Assembly (NCBI GenBank): GCA_949752735.1
Contig: OX457036.1
Coordinates: forward strand, 17,443,433-17,507,432
Reading direction: 5' to 3'
DNA: 64,000 nt
DNA from: Lumbricus terrestris
Lineage: Eukaryota > Annelida > Clitellata > Crassiclitellata > Lumbricidae
Under the pieces are notes generated by a model. The model saw nothing but the letters and a program-made list of their open reading frames with translations. It did not search any database and was not told where the DNA came from. Below are positions 27,801 to 34,806 of this stretch, in pieces; the stretch's first letter is position 1; each line of letters opens with the position of its first letter. Made by a program: the position numbers and the translations under genes.

Positions 27801-27913
27801 AGATCTTTTCTGAATATGTCAAACCTTAAATCGTCGAGAAGCTCTATATCCTGTTGATACTTCTGCTGAAGTCTGTTACAGTGATCGAGCTGAACTGACT
27901 TCAAGGCAGATGG
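1319..27913 (-). CDS. FCHSD2-like: FCHSD/Nervous wreck-type F-BAR adaptor gene, partial
   Basis: Six small minus-strand exons at 27913-27825, 25523-25478, 21226-21132, 6195-6051, 4937-4801 and 1447-1319 encode most of an F-BAR region resembling FCHSD1/2 and insect Nervous wreck. Recognisable stretches are QQKYQQDIELLDDLR, RQRAVIEKVYAQ, TLMEVWKNVLDETRNVAMVR and ARNEYILNLRAANAH. Introns are removed in compatible phase at all four junctions between neighbouring located exons (phase 2, 0, 2 and 0 in order). Family members bend membranes with the F-BAR domain and recruit WASP/actin regulators through two SH3 domains at endocytic sites and synapses. The SH3 part must lie left of the window. The first coding exon is uncertain. 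One short exon is missing between 4801 and 1447, because the phases there (2 then 0) do not join directly. The introns are long and filled with transposons. The choice between FCHSD1 and FCHSD2 is not resolved. Confidence 0.85.
1560..1830 (+). mobile_element. LINE 3' end, GAAT-tailed family
   Basis: This is a degenerate C-terminal end of a non-LTR reverse transcriptase ORF followed by the tail motif CTTGAAGAGGTGCTATATAA and a short GAATGAATGAAT run. The same arrangement recurs at 5490-5700, 5745-5937 and 16490-16718, where residues such as FSVVGPTTWN or FSVVSPVVWN are readable. Only the 3' end is present, which is typical of 5'-truncated LINE insertions. Confidence 0.65.
2604..2880 (+). mobile_element. 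LINE reverse-transcriptase C-terminal fragment
   Basis: A plus-strand reading frame contains FVPLAIETLGHVNLRGIEF and then ETTFLYQRLSVTI, followed after a stop codon by RFNAVAFAGSF in the same frame. This pattern is common at the C-terminus of invertebrate non-LTR retrotransposon ORFs. The internal stop and short length show a dead fragment. An (AAT)n run at 2893-2925 follows and may be its tail. Confidence 0.6.
2893..2925. repeat. (AAT)n microsatellite
   Basis: About eleven AAT units follow the LINE fragment at 2604-2880. From here to 4800 I see only intronic sequence without a supportable gene. A missing short FCHSD exon should lie somewhere in this intron. Confidence 0.8.
4801..4937 (-). 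CDS. FCHSD2-like: FCHSD-like F-BAR exon
   Basis: This 137-bp exon runs from an ACAG acceptor (exon starts 4937, phase 0) to the donor GTAACA at 4800, ending in phase 2. It encodes FEELNSLQKDILLSIQEMNK followed by SQKVYREEEHIAYDARMKA, a charged helical segment of the F-BAR coiled coil. The preceding exon also ends in phase 0, so the join is consistent. Confidence 0.85.
5490..5700 (+). mobile_element. LINE 3' end with GAAT-family tail motif
   Basis: The frame FSVVGPTTWNGFPVTLRLVP at about 5500-5560 matches the usual end of non-LTR reverse transcriptases. It is followed by GGGAGCACTTCTGAGTAG and CTTGAAGAGGTGCTATATAA and an AAAT/ATGC-rich tail (ATGC and ATGT units to 5743). Confidence 0.7.
5745..5937 (+). 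mobile_element. Second LINE 3' end with (GAAT)n tail
   Basis: A shorter, more decayed copy of the same family sits directly after the copy at 5490. It reads SVVGPSVWNEL, then GAGCGCTTCTGAGTAG, CTTGAAGGGACACTATA and a run of GAAT units. Stop codons interrupt the frame. Confidence 0.65.
6051..6195 (-). CDS. FCHSD2-like: FCHSD-like F-BAR exon
   Basis: This 145-bp exon runs from a CAG acceptor (exon starts 6195) to a consensus donor GTAAGC at 6050. Its first base completes a lysine codon begun in the exon at 21132. It then encodes 48 codons beginning TLMEVWKNVLDETRNVAMVR and ending NRSQVAKL. The VWKNVLDET block corresponds to the conserved VW..LL..T segment of FCHSD proteins. Confidence 0.88.
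6196..8360. other. FCHSD-like intron, no recognisable feature
   Basis: This AT-rich stretch holds scattered short ORFs with no family resemblance and no paired splice signals that I can support. It contains a short poly-C run near 7561. I see no gene. Confidence 0.5.
8365..8541 (+). mobile_element. LINE 3' end with (AATC)n tail
   Basis: The frame WNGFPVTHI at about 8371 followed by a decayed LPKQLK-type end resembles the C-terminus of non-LTR reverse transcriptases. It ends in six AATC units at 8516-8540. Frames are broken by stops, so this is a dead 5'-truncated copy. Confidence 0.5.
9482..9552 (+). repeat. Degenerate GTGAATAAGCTGG retroposon-end repeat
   Basis: GTGAATAAGCTGG is followed by a GAAATCTCGAGATAAT-like end. 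It resembles better copies at 52404, 52554, 57637 (minus) and 58285 around the REJ gene. It is too diverged to classify. Confidence 0.35.
9600..9702. repeat. TA-rich microsatellite at left border of TIR element
   Basis: An imperfect TATATA tract ends just before the terminal repeat at 9703. A similar tract starts just after the other terminus at 14270. The element probably inserted into a TA tract. Confidence 0.7.
9942..10352. repeat. 73-bp tandem repeat, about six copies
   Basis: Units starting GAAATTAACC begin at 9942, 10015, 10088, 10161, 10234 and 10307, an exact 73-bp period with few substitutions. Each holds the phrase CTATATGTTCCACAAGG that also occurs in the wider element. There are no unique spacers, so this is not a CRISPR. 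Confidence 0.9.
11040..13080. repeat. Long direct repeats (about 637 bp and shorter) inside TIR element
   Basis: A block containing GAGATCAATAAACACATT and the phrase CTCAGTATTATGTTTCCGT occurs near 11580 and again near 12217, about 637 bp apart. Smaller units with TATGTTCCATAAGGTGTAG and CCTTAGCTACTCA recur at least six times. AAT/AAC microsatellites at 11470-11528 and 12089-12168 lie at the same relative place in two blocks, as do TGACGTCA-like motifs. Confidence 0.75.
13239..13610 (-). CDS. Unrecognised 123-residue ORF inside TIR element
   Basis: The ORF starts MAAAFEKYQQQLPVVAANTD and ends RLIKDTY. Its DNA is clearly more GC-rich than the surrounding element, which suggests real or captured coding sequence. 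The middle part is AT-rich and could be an unspliced intron between a PEQFRNQL-type and an RPYWTARSAMHYL-type segment, but I found no convincing splice pair. I do not recognise the family, and no transposase motif is visible. Confidence 0.25.
   Translation of the reverse strand: MAAAFEKYQQQLPVVAANTDSVEGLQTVQASPEQFRNQLYSLSIVIKKNYCNKSIFYVTLYTARHDKDSRGSRNAVDCRPYWTARSAMHYLPEDYPTFEASSSYLDRWTEGSSQLPRLIKDTY
14276..14435 (+). repeat. (TA)n microsatellite followed by GAAT-tailed retroposon end
   Basis: A pure TA run of about 56 bp is followed by a short segment ending CTCTATAAAGCCCTGAATGAA and seven or so GAAT units. The tail resembles the LINE 3' ends at 1800, 5900 and 16700. Confidence 0.6.
15614..15690. 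repeat. GGT/AGT trinucleotide microsatellite
   Basis: An imperfect GTG and GTA repeat produces long open frames of valine on one strand and threonine on the other. It has no other coding signal. The surrounding 14440-16010 stretch holds purine-rich sequence (about 14920-15230) and no gene I can support. Confidence 0.7.
16013..16125. repeat. TATATATGA tandem microsatellite
   Basis: Alternating TA with a GATATATATA unit of about 10-17 bp is repeated roughly seven times. Confidence 0.75.
16217..16400. repeat. Dispersed repeat headed by (ATC)n, copy 1
   Basis: An ATC run is followed by GTTCC, GCAATTTGG, GGGTA and TCAAATCCATTGTTCT phrases in the same order as after the ATC run at 24699. The two copies therefore belong to one family, probably a LINE end on the minus strand whose tail is the trinucleotide run. 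Confidence 0.45.
16490..16718 (+). mobile_element. LINE reverse-transcriptase 3' end with (GAAT)n tail
   Basis: The open frame reads ARTSIMQTPAFSVVSPVVWN and then SLSDTIYKHLKTVLF, the typical final residues of CR1/L2-like reverse transcriptases. It is followed by GTCGGGAGCGCCTCTGAGTA, CTTGAAGAGGCGCTATATAA and GAAT units. This is the best-preserved copy of the family in the window and defines its 3' end. Confidence 0.75.
17794..18716 (+). mobile_element. LINE reverse-transcriptase C-terminal fragment with TTGA tail
   Basis: A 149-codon frame contains YPYINYISYCNMIWASNYN, LQKRIVRLIAGSPY, LFTQLGILKVLQIKQLQLC and IHSYNTRNLA. This is the thumb/C-terminal region of a CR1/L2/Jockey-type non-LTR reverse transcriptase. 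It is followed by about 450 bp of 3' untranslated sequence and ends in TTGATTGATTGATTGAT at 18698-18714. Everything upstream in the element is missing, so this is a 5'-truncated copy. Confidence 0.8.
18720..19905. other. Intronic stretch without recognisable feature
   Basis: A 20-bp near-direct repeat (ATTCAAGCATACATACTTAT) occurs twice near 18758-18810. A 131-codon plus-strand frame at 19493-19888 has no family resemblance that I can name. Otherwise I see nothing. Confidence 0.4.
19911..20200 (+). mobile_element. tRNA-derived SINE
   Basis: A tRNA-like head has an A-box-like GGTGGCAGACCAGTAACG and a near-perfect B box GGTTCGACTCC, separated by tRNA-like spacing. It is followed by CCTTGGGCAAGTTGTTTACC, a phrase common downstream of tRNA heads in SINEs and shared with 27040-27110 and 53190. 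The body runs to about 20200. It does not fold into a clean tRNA and is not a tRNA gene. Confidence 0.7.
21132..21226 (-). CDS. FCHSD2-like: FCHSD-like F-BAR exon
   Basis: This 95-bp exon runs from a TTTTAG acceptor (exon starts 21226, phase 0) to the donor GTGCGT at 21131, ending in phase 2. It encodes SLCKLVQQYLAKRQF and then PAKTPGDSENADHPVN, aligning with the LQKLASQYLKRDWP segment after EYAQ in FCHSD proteins. The two trailing bases AA join G of the next exon to give lysine. Confidence 0.87.
22740..23170 (-). mobile_element. Retroposon with GAAT-family tail
   Basis: On the minus strand a roughly 400-bp body ends in CGGGAGCGCTTCTGAGTAG, GAGGTGCTATAATTGAGTG and GAATGAATG, the same end as the LINE copies at 5490 and 16490. 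The body includes a CATTCCAGACCACTGGGA-like phrase whose relatives also occur near 3845 and 25320. No intact reading frame is present. Confidence 0.5.
23253..24021. mobile_element. PIF/Harbinger-like MITE (769 bp, TTA duplication)
   Basis: The left end GGCAAAAAAAAATAATG and the reverse complement of the right end GGCCAAAAAAAATAATG continue together through TGTTTCCGGTAAC, about 33 bp with two or three mismatches. TTA is duplicated at 23250-23252 and 24022-24024. A 3-bp TWA duplication and GG-start termini are Harbinger-like. An internal partial copy of the terminus lies near 23443. It has no transposase, so it is non-autonomous. Confidence 0.75.
24255..24370 (-). mobile_element. Retroposon end, GAAT-tailed family, minus strand
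   Basis: ATTC units at 24260-24302 (GAAT on the minus strand) are followed by a decayed tail ending with GGCGCTCCCGAC, matching the shared GTCGGGAGCGCC motif of the LINE family. Confidence 0.5.
24699..24950. repeat. Long (ATC)n microsatellite and repeat copy 2
   Basis: An ATC run with CACC interruptions spans about 24699-24832. It is followed by GTTCCCGACATCAGTCATG and TCAAGTCCATTGCTCT, collinear with the copy at 16217. Confidence 0.7.
25478..25523 (-). CDS. FCHSD2-like: FCHSD-like micro-exon
   Basis: This 46-bp exon runs from a TTTTTTAG acceptor (exon starts 25523) to a strong donor GTGAGTC at 25477. Its first base completes an arginine codon from the exon at 27825. It then encodes LFMRQRAVIEKVYAQ and ends in phase 0, matching the FSQKKAAIEREYAQ block of the FCH domain. 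Confidence 0.88.
25854..26041. mobile_element. hAT MITE, 188 bp with 8-bp duplication
   Basis: The ends are CAGGGCTGTACTCA and, reversed, CAGTGCTGTACTCA. They are flanked by an exact 8-bp duplication ATCATAAA at 25846-25853 and 26042-26049. The CAGNG start, short inverted repeats and 8-bp duplication are diagnostic of hAT elements. Internal GTATACTCACCT phrases repeat three to four times. Confidence 0.85.
26350..26470 (+). mobile_element. tRNA-like SINE head
   Basis: GGTAGAGTAATGGATAACACG resembles an A box, and AAGTTCGAGCCCC resembles a B box about 40 bp downstream. No clean tRNA fold is expected, and the far end of the element is unclear. Confidence 0.45.
26930..27130 (-). mobile_element. 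tRNA-derived SINE sharing the GAAT-LINE tail
   Basis: On the minus strand, the tRNA-like head carries the B box GGTTCGAATCC. It is followed by GACCCTGAGCAAGTTCTTCA, CTCGCAATT and a body ending CGGGGAGCGCCTCTGAG, GAATGAGCGCTATAACAAG. That end closely matches the LINE 3' end at 16655-16700 (GTCGGGAGCGCCTCTGAGTA then GCGCTATATAA). Sharing a 3' tail with a LINE is how many SINEs recruit reverse transcriptase. Confidence 0.7.
27825..27913 (-). CDS. FCHSD2-like: FCHSD-like F-BAR exon (N-terminal FCH)
   Basis: This 89-bp exon runs from a TTTCAG acceptor (exon starts 27913, phase 0) to the donor GTTTGA at 27824, ending in phase 2. It encodes PSALKSVQLDHCNRLQQK and YQQDIELLDDLR, which matches the ELKNIQVEQMTKLQAKHQAE region at the start of the FCH domain. 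Only about ten residues are usually upstream in this family, so one very short first coding exon is expected to the right. Confidence 0.85.
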
Positions 27914-28716
27914 CTGAAAGAACAGACATTCAAAGTAAACAACACTACTCACTCAACATAACAAATAACATTCTTAGCTATCTAGAGCTGCTGAAATACG
28001 GGTTGGTAGAACACAGCAAAATCTTCAAGTCTGGCAGTACAGTGGGTTCTTATTAAATGTGAAACTTGAGCTCTAGGTACATGATATTCACAGGGACTTC
28101 AGCTCCGAGGACACGAAATTCGCATGAAATACAGTTATAATTATACGAAATCCACCCGAAATACAGCTGTAAATATGTGATACTCATATATACAATCAGA
28201 GGTTATAGAACAAGAAGCTGTAAGCTTTGTAGGTGAATTTGCTCAACTTCTGCTGTCCCAAATTGTTAATGCCCAGTCTGGCTGAAGTCATCAATGCGAC
28301 AAATATGACAATATTTCAATATGACAACCTGTGAGAGATTTTAGTGGTTCACTTGGCTGCCAACAGTGAAGTCAGCTTTCAAAGTCCTGCCAGGACTGAA
28401 ATCTGTTTCATGCTTTCTGCACCATCTCCCCCACCCCATAGCAAACTCCGCTTTGATGAGCACAGTGACCAGAAATTGTGACTGGAAAGATCAGACAGCA
28501 AGGGAGAAGAGGACAAGTCATGTACCCAAATACACTGAAGCCAAGAAAAGTTGCAACCACTTCATACCATGGCTGCTTCCCATTCAAAGATAAGAGACTA
28601 TACTTGTCTCCACTTCTTCTTCAACCTGATAAAGAATACGCTGTGCTACAATCCCTGGCCTAGAAAGGTCTGTTGGGTTTTGCTCCTGGTTGCCTTTCTG
28701 TTTTCAGTTGATATCT

Positions 28717-28798
28717 TTAACCCTTTCCCGCCGAACCGGGTCACCGTGACCCGATTAACAGGATAGGTATCAAAACAATTCCGGTGGGAAAGGGTTAA
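28717..28798. mobile_element. Tiny piggyBac-like MITE, TTAA-flanked
   Basis: TTAA at 28717-28720 is followed by CCCTTTCCC, and GGGAAAGGG precedes TTAA at 28795-28798. The 74-bp body has the same CCC/TTAA architecture as 1047-1114. Confidence 0.5.
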
Positions 28799-28817
28799 GA
28801 GATGCTGTATTATAAAT

Positions 28818-28820
28818 TTG

Positions 28821-28890
<70 letters not shown>

Positions 28891-28921
28891 CCATCACCAT
28901 CACCATCACCATCACCATCAC

Positions 28922-28962
<41 letters not shown>

Positions 28963-28963
28963 A
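28818..28963. repeat. (ATC)n microsatellite, about 145 bp
   Basis: A run of ATC with a central CACC-rich stretch. It creates polyhistidine and polymethionine frames with no biological support. Confidence 0.9.
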
Positions 28964-28999
28964 CAACTGAGGGACCAGTGCCCGTAGGTGCTCGATGCC

Positions 29000-30030
29000 G
29001 TTCTCATTATACCACGCCAGGTTTGTCTCTCTAAGGCAGCGTGTGTTAGTTCCTGTAGTGGTGCTCTACACCATTATAAATTTGATACTGTATTATAAAT
29101 ATTCAAAACATTGATACAGGTAGTTTCGCATTTTCACTCCACAGTCAAAACAAAAATCAACCACAAATAAACACAGTCACCCATTTAACTGCCAGCATGA
29201 TCTGCTGCATGTCCCAGTGATCATAATTACACCAGTGGGAACTCAAATTACAGCATGACCAGAGTCGTAATTACAGTCATTACAATCATGCACACACACA
29301 CACAATTCGGGACTGATGAACCACTCAGAAATATTTTGCGTAATTACGAGCTGTAAATGACGACTATGACATCAGAGAAGGGTTAAGTGTTGGCCATCAA
29401 GTTCAAACTCCAGGTGCAGATTCAAGATTCAAATTTAAAGGCTTCTGTCCTTAATCAACCTCTTAAAAGTCGTTGCTAGTCGCTTAGAGTCGCCCTAATG
29501 TAGAGAATCGGCCCAAAAGTGTAAATTTAGGCTGAACAACCAGAGTTGATCTCTGTATCATCAGCAATACGTAGACTACTCTGTAACTATTTTTGTTCGT
29601 GATCAACTCGACTGTCTACATGAGTTTACCTTCACAATCATTTGCAAAACACCCAAATTTGAGGAAGAAATTTGATCAACAAACAATGCAGACAAAAAAG
29701 GAGGCACAACTTTTACAAGGTAGCAAACATTAAGACCTACACAGACAGGAGAAAAGATTGCAAATAAAACAATAGAACTCTAATTAATGAAAAATTATAT
29801 GCTTTGTTCACATTTGGGTTTAAAGTAGCAAATTGCTTCAGCATTACTTACTATAGATGTTCATCATCTAATAGTGATTTTAAAAGTAACTCCAAAATAT
29901 AATTAATGCGCTAAAATACAGTTTTACCCAAGGTTCAATTCACACCAATACCAGCAAAACACACAGCAAAAATCTTTTGATCAAATTACCACAAAGATCA
30001 CCTAGGTCCAGTATTAGTACATGGAGTCTT
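29000..30030. other. Stretch without recognisable gene
   Basis: A short CA run lies near 29290. No ORF, splice pair or inverted terminus that I could support was found. Confidence 0.4.
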
Positions 30031-30036
30031 CTATAC

Positions 30037-30102
30037 CCACCCTCCACCAGTTTTCGGTAGACATGTATTTTGGCATCGTATATTATCCGCCATGGGCTTC
30101 AT
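30037..30102 (-). CDS. Candidate first coding exon of FCHSD-like gene
   Basis: On the minus strand an ATG with A at -3 opens a 22-codon frame beginning MKPMADNI and ending in phase 0 at a GTATAG donor. Phase 0 is what the exon at 27913 requires, and the expected first exon in this family is very short. The residues do not clearly match the MQPPPRKVK-type start, so this is a weak positional candidate only. Confidence 0.2.
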
Positions 30103-30122
30103 CGTCAATTGGTCAATATGAA

Positions 30123-30416
30123 TACAAGTTGGATTGACGAAAAGAATTCTTGCTAATATAAGTCATTATGATGAAAGTAATTTTAAATTAAATAGAAGTG
30201 GGATTTAAGAAAGCAATCTCGCTGAAATCGAAGCTGGATTGATGAGCAATAATTTTTTTACCAAACAGAAGTTATACTGATGGAAAATAATTGCTGCCAA
30301 AATAGAAGCGGGGTTGATGAAACGAGTTCTTGCTCAAACAGAAGCTGGATAAATGAGAGGAATTCTTGCCAAACTAGAAGCTGAATTGATTAAAAATAAT
30401 AATGCTGCAACGAGCG
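30123..30416. repeat. Diverged 36-37-bp tandem repeat, about eight copies
   Basis: Units of the form AGAAGCTGGATTGATGA followed by AATTCTTGCCAAAC recur about every 36-37 bp with many substitutions. The array starts about 20 bp from the candidate exon at 30102. Confidence 0.7.
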
Positions 30417-31334
30417 AGTAATTTACGACGCAAAAATACACGTTTACCCAGTTTTCTAATTGCTTAGTCTAAGACAGAGACAACATTAATCAGCTGGAAA
30501 GGGCTAGCACACAAAACAAGTGTTACATTTGTTATATTAGCAACATGTGCAATCAATCCAGTTACCATTTGATAACAATCCGTATTCAACAAGTTTTTCA
30601 TCCCACTCAGGCGACTCACCATACTAAACATGACCAAGTAAGAGTCATTTCATTCGTATATAATTCTCGTAACAACCTCTCTATATCCCATATCATAGAT
30701 ACGTCGGATACTAGTTTCAATCATTGTCCCTTACCTTCCTCTCAATTGTCTGCATTCTCCTGACATCCAAGTTTATCGAAATATATTTCCAATTCCAATT
30801 GTGTACATAGTCGTCTGAAAAAACGACTTTAACTCGTCTATAAACTGATGCACACGCCCCTCATGAGGCGTAGTTGTCAACAAACTTTGCGGCCTTTAAG
30901 ACTGCTTAAATTCTTGTCCTACTTGTTTATTTTCGCTACTGATATATTTATCAAAAAATCATCCGCAATGTTATCACAATTTTGAACAGAAAGACGAGTG
31001 AAAATAAAGGCACAGAAGGTAAAGCGAAAAATGGAAGGGCACACGACGATCGCAGCGTATTTTCAACAGACTATGGTAGACCATTACCGTAATATTACTA
31101 ATTATTACGACTGCGTGTTGTTTAACAACGACTTGTGTCACAAGAAAACAGCGAACAATCATCGAAAATATCAAAACTTAGGCCTAATCTGCTTCATAAA
31201 CATAATTAAATTTGTAGCAATGCATAATATAGCTTTAAAGCTGCACGTTATAATGTGCCACTCATGTGTCAATTATGTGCACCGCATGCCGTTAGTAGGC
31301 CTAGTCAAGACTGTACTCTTGCGTTACCCTTTAG

Positions 31335-31365
<31 letters not shown>

Positions 31366-31940
31366 AATATTCTTTATTATACCACCAGCAAACGCACAGT
31401 AGTTTACAGAGGAAATAAATAATAGAAAAAACAACATTTATGCAATGTTATATAACATTCGCATAATAAAACTGTTTCTGGCAAAAGAACCAACTCTAGG
31501 AAGGGTGAGATTATGTGGCCTTGGTCGAGTATTGTATGGAGTGACCTTAAGGGGAGGAAGGAGGTCGTGAAGAATGTGACAAGGATTTAAGAGGATAGAG
31601 CGGAAAAGAGCAGAGTCAGCCCTAGAACAGAGAGTGTCAAAACTAGGAAAATCGGTTGGAAGAAAGCTTGAACGGGTCAATTTACTTAAAAGACCGTTAA
31701 GACGTTTACGCTCCATTGCGTAATTGGCAAACCGGCCCCCACCAAACAGGGGAGGCATAAAGTAATCTTGCAATGGTAGTAGCTCTAACAACATCAAACA
31801 GACGTTGACCATGGAGGCCGTGGGCAACTAAAACACGCAGAGCAAACATGGATTGCCGGGCTTTACAGCATATTTTGCTAATGTGAGTCTCAAAGCCAAT
31901 CCGATCAGAGATGGTGACACCCAAAACAACCATCTGGTAT
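31335..31940 (-). mobile_element. LINE reverse-transcriptase C-terminal fragment with TTAC tail
   Basis: Two overlapping minus-strand frames read LGVTISDRIGFETHISKICC, ALRVLVAHGLHGQRLFDVV, ARLLYASPVWWG and then, after a frameshift near 31740, FDTLCSRADSALFRSIL and LHDLLPPLK. These are typical of the end of Jockey/CR1/I-type reverse transcriptases. The element ends in seven TTAC units (31335-31365). It is 5' truncated and frameshifted. Confidence 0.8.
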
Positions 31941-31944
31941 TAGG

Positions 31945-33300
31945 CTACATGCAAGGGGGTAGCGTATACGTAGGCCTATCGCTGGTACCTCGGAGAGTCT
32001 GAATTTCAGTCATTCTTTAATGCAGCGCCCCACCAAGCAGCCTCCTCAATCCAACTACGGTGATACCGAATAGTCTAATTAATTACGGAACCTGTAAAGC
32101 GCTGACGAGTTTAACCTAGGTAACAACGCAAGACTGCATGGTGTGGGTCTATCTCCAACGGGAGCCTGCTCAAGGCAGAAGGGTGTAGGCCTACATACAC
32201 TCAACTGAGACAACAGCTGGGAGACTGACAAGTTGAATTTTCTAACAGGATCGAGCCCGAACAGCTCCTGATCAGAGCGCGGCAGAATTAGGCTACTTTA
32301 AAATTGTCGATCATTTGCAATTTCCCATTGTCTTCTATTATGGTCGAGTGTTTATTCCTAGGCATAGGCCTATATGACATAAATTTATTATCGTTATTGT
32401 TATTACAACTTTGTTATCTGCTGTCATTTTCGCCTATTACTTTTCCCCGTCCCTTGATTGTCTAGACTCTAAACCTACACTAGCCTATAGGCCTAGGTCT
32501 ACAGTATAATGAAACTGTCGATTTGTGAGAACAATGAAGAGTCAATATGACAGTCGACCATGCATTGTTCTCATAGATCGACATTTTCTGCCGTGCAGTT
32601 GCCAGTTGCTCAGTGAATATATCTATAAAAAATGATGCACAGACATGAGTCTGATTAAATTTCGGTAATAATCAATTAAGATGTTCTCTTTGAGATCTGT
32701 CGACATTCGACCGATATCACTGCGATCAGAGGTGCAAAGGGAGATGCATGGATTCTCCTGCAGTCCTAATCTGTTTCGACTGAATTAGTTTTCGTCATTC
32801 ATCACTGTACCAGTGTACCATATATACACTGTACCCTGCGTTTGCAGGTCTACGTATACATAAATACTTATCTCATTTATTTAGCCTATGTACTGGAAAT
32901 TTTATATATCGCCCTTTCAAGGTTCCTACTCAGGAGCGCTCAAAGTCCAACCCCAGTCGAATAAGACAGTCAGTGCATGGCGTAGCTACCATGTGTGCAA
33001 AGCACACGGGTCCACGTAGGCCTACGGGCTCCAGAGGCCCACACAGATTATTTAATTAATCCATATAAATAAAAAAATACAAAAAAATTTGTTCCTAATT
33101 GAATAACTCGGAAAGTTCATGACCGATTCTTTTGAATTTTTTCGCAAAACGCTCCGTTCGAATACGATCGTGTTGTAAAAGGATTTCCTGGAAAGAAACA
33201 AATCTTTTAGACACAAAAAACAAAACTTTCTCCTCGATTTGACACGTTTATACATTTTAACTTTAACGCATACTCCGCCATTTTGGCCCGTGTATTTATA
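31945..33300. other. AT-rich stretch, one retroposon-tail remnant
   Basis: Near 32890-32960 the plus strand shows TATATCGCCCTTTCAAGGTTC and GGAGCGCTC phrases, which resemble the GAAT-family tail on the minus strand. I see no gene. Confidence 0.35.
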
Positions 33301-33475
33301 ACGTACAGGGATGCCACTCTGAATTTTGAAAAAGGTCAGATCCGGTCGAAAAAAGGCTAGAAAAGGCTAGATTTACAATTTTCACACAACGTTCGAGCGG
33401 ACGGGTTTTTAAAGGCTTTTCTCAAAAAAAAAACATTGCATTCGATTTCAGCGAATTCAATTTATTTGCATTTGA

Positions 33476-33800
33476 ATGCGGCCGCGTGGGAGGAAGGGAG
33501 CGGGAGGGAGCGGGAGGAAGGGGGAGGAAAGGGAGCGGACGGGATGGAGGGAGAGGAGGGATGGAGGAGGGGAGGGACGGAGGGAGGGAGAGGAAGAAAC
33601 GGGAGAGGAGGAGAAGGGGAGGGATGGAGGAGGGAAGGGGAAAGGGAGGGGGAATGGAGGTAGGGAGGGATAGAGGAACGGAGGGATGGAGGGAGGCAGG
33701 GTAAGGGAGGCAGAGAGGCAGAGGAAGAGAAGTAGAGAGGGAGGGTTGGACGGTCTTTTCAGCCCCAGCAACGCGTGGCCGGGTGCAGCTAGTTATTTAT
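33476..33800. repeat. GGGA purine tract plus CCCGG repeat terminus
   Basis: From 33485 to 33750 the plus strand is almost pure purine with GGAGGGA-type units and no discrete period, giving spurious open frames. From 33755 the sequence turns into CAACGCGTGGCCGGGTGCAG and CTAGTTATTTATATA, which on the minus strand mirrors the repeat terminus at position 8 of the window. Confidence 0.6.
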
Positions 33801-34152
33801 ATATTCTAATTAGTAATTCACAATATTTTGTGAATTACGGTATGTAGTTTTTGTGAACACACTTGCATTATAGTCTACTTCGTTACCAAACTCCTGTCAA
33901 CCGCCCATGCGTGCTGCTGTCAGGCAGAACTACCGGCCTATACTGAGACTCAACTCCTTTTAAATTATGCTTTCACCTCGAGTCATGACTGTCAAATTGC
34001 AAGATGACGTTGTGTGTGTGTGTAAACGATAATAATTATAAAGAATAGGTCCAATACAGCTATAAGCTGAGAACATGAAATGAATCATACCGGCAGAAGA
34101 CTTTTCATTTCGCTGAATCGTTTTTTTATGCAGAGGAAATGTGCTTTTTTAT

Positions 34153-34260
34153 GAATGAACGAACGAACGAACGAACGAATGAACGAACGAATGAATGAAT
34201 GAACGAACGAACGAACGAACGAATGAATGAATGAATGAATGAATAAACGAACGAACGAAT
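34153..34260. repeat. (GAAC/GAAT)n array, left part
   Basis: Tetranucleotide GAAC and GAAT units run up to the border of the Gmr1-like element at 34261. The array resumes at 50507 on the other side, so the retrotransposon split one array. The last five bases, CGAAT, are the target duplication. Confidence 0.95.
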
Positions 34261-34466
34261 TGTGAGGAGTTTTCCCCGTCGTATTTAAAGAAAATAACAC
34301 ACGTTAAATCGTTTAAATAAAGTATATTATATCTTCTCGTTGTGTTTCACATTTATCCGTCCAGTCACCATCATACCTATCTCTACACTGTTCACCTGCT
34401 ATTATTACACGTATATCACAACAGAAAAATAAGTATGTACCCACCCCTGCCAGAACAATCCTGACA
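34261..34466 (-). repeat. Gmr1-like element 3' LTR (intact, 206 bp)
   Basis: It runs from TGTGAGGAGTTTTCC to CAATCCTGACA. Its first 98 bases are repeated at 42068-42165 and its last 108 at 50399-50506 (50395-50398 being the ATCC duplication). The only difference seen is C versus T in the CCACC(C/T)CTGCC segment. Between it and RNase H, 34467-34806 is untranslated 3' sequence with no gene. Confidence 0.93.
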
Positions 34467-34806
34467 TACGCCCATTGCATTTAAGACAATGTTCTGGGTA
34501 GAACAATAAAAGTTTAAAAATACAGTAAAACTAGAACATTGTTTAGTAGAGTTCCAACCCAGATAAACACACAACAATATCACCTAAATTAAACCCACAG
34601 TAACAAATAACACTATATATATACGAGAAACATTAGGCTCTAACCTAACAAAACAAAATCTGACTACCCTCAGATGTAAACAAAATAACAACAGAAAAAC
34701 ATGACTTAATTAAACCTTAACTAATTTAACAACATAACCTAGTTATATATATACCTAACCCAGTGTCGGTCTTATCCAAAGCTAACCTTAACTACATCCT
34801 CATACC

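Noticed and set aside
28802..28987. Polyhistidine frame and its polymethionine counterpart
   Set aside because: Both are translations of an (ATC)n microsatellite.
33436..33771. Several overlapping Gly/Arg/Glu-rich and Pro/Ser-rich frames
   Set aside because: They arise from a purine-only tract; open frames occur on both strands at once.
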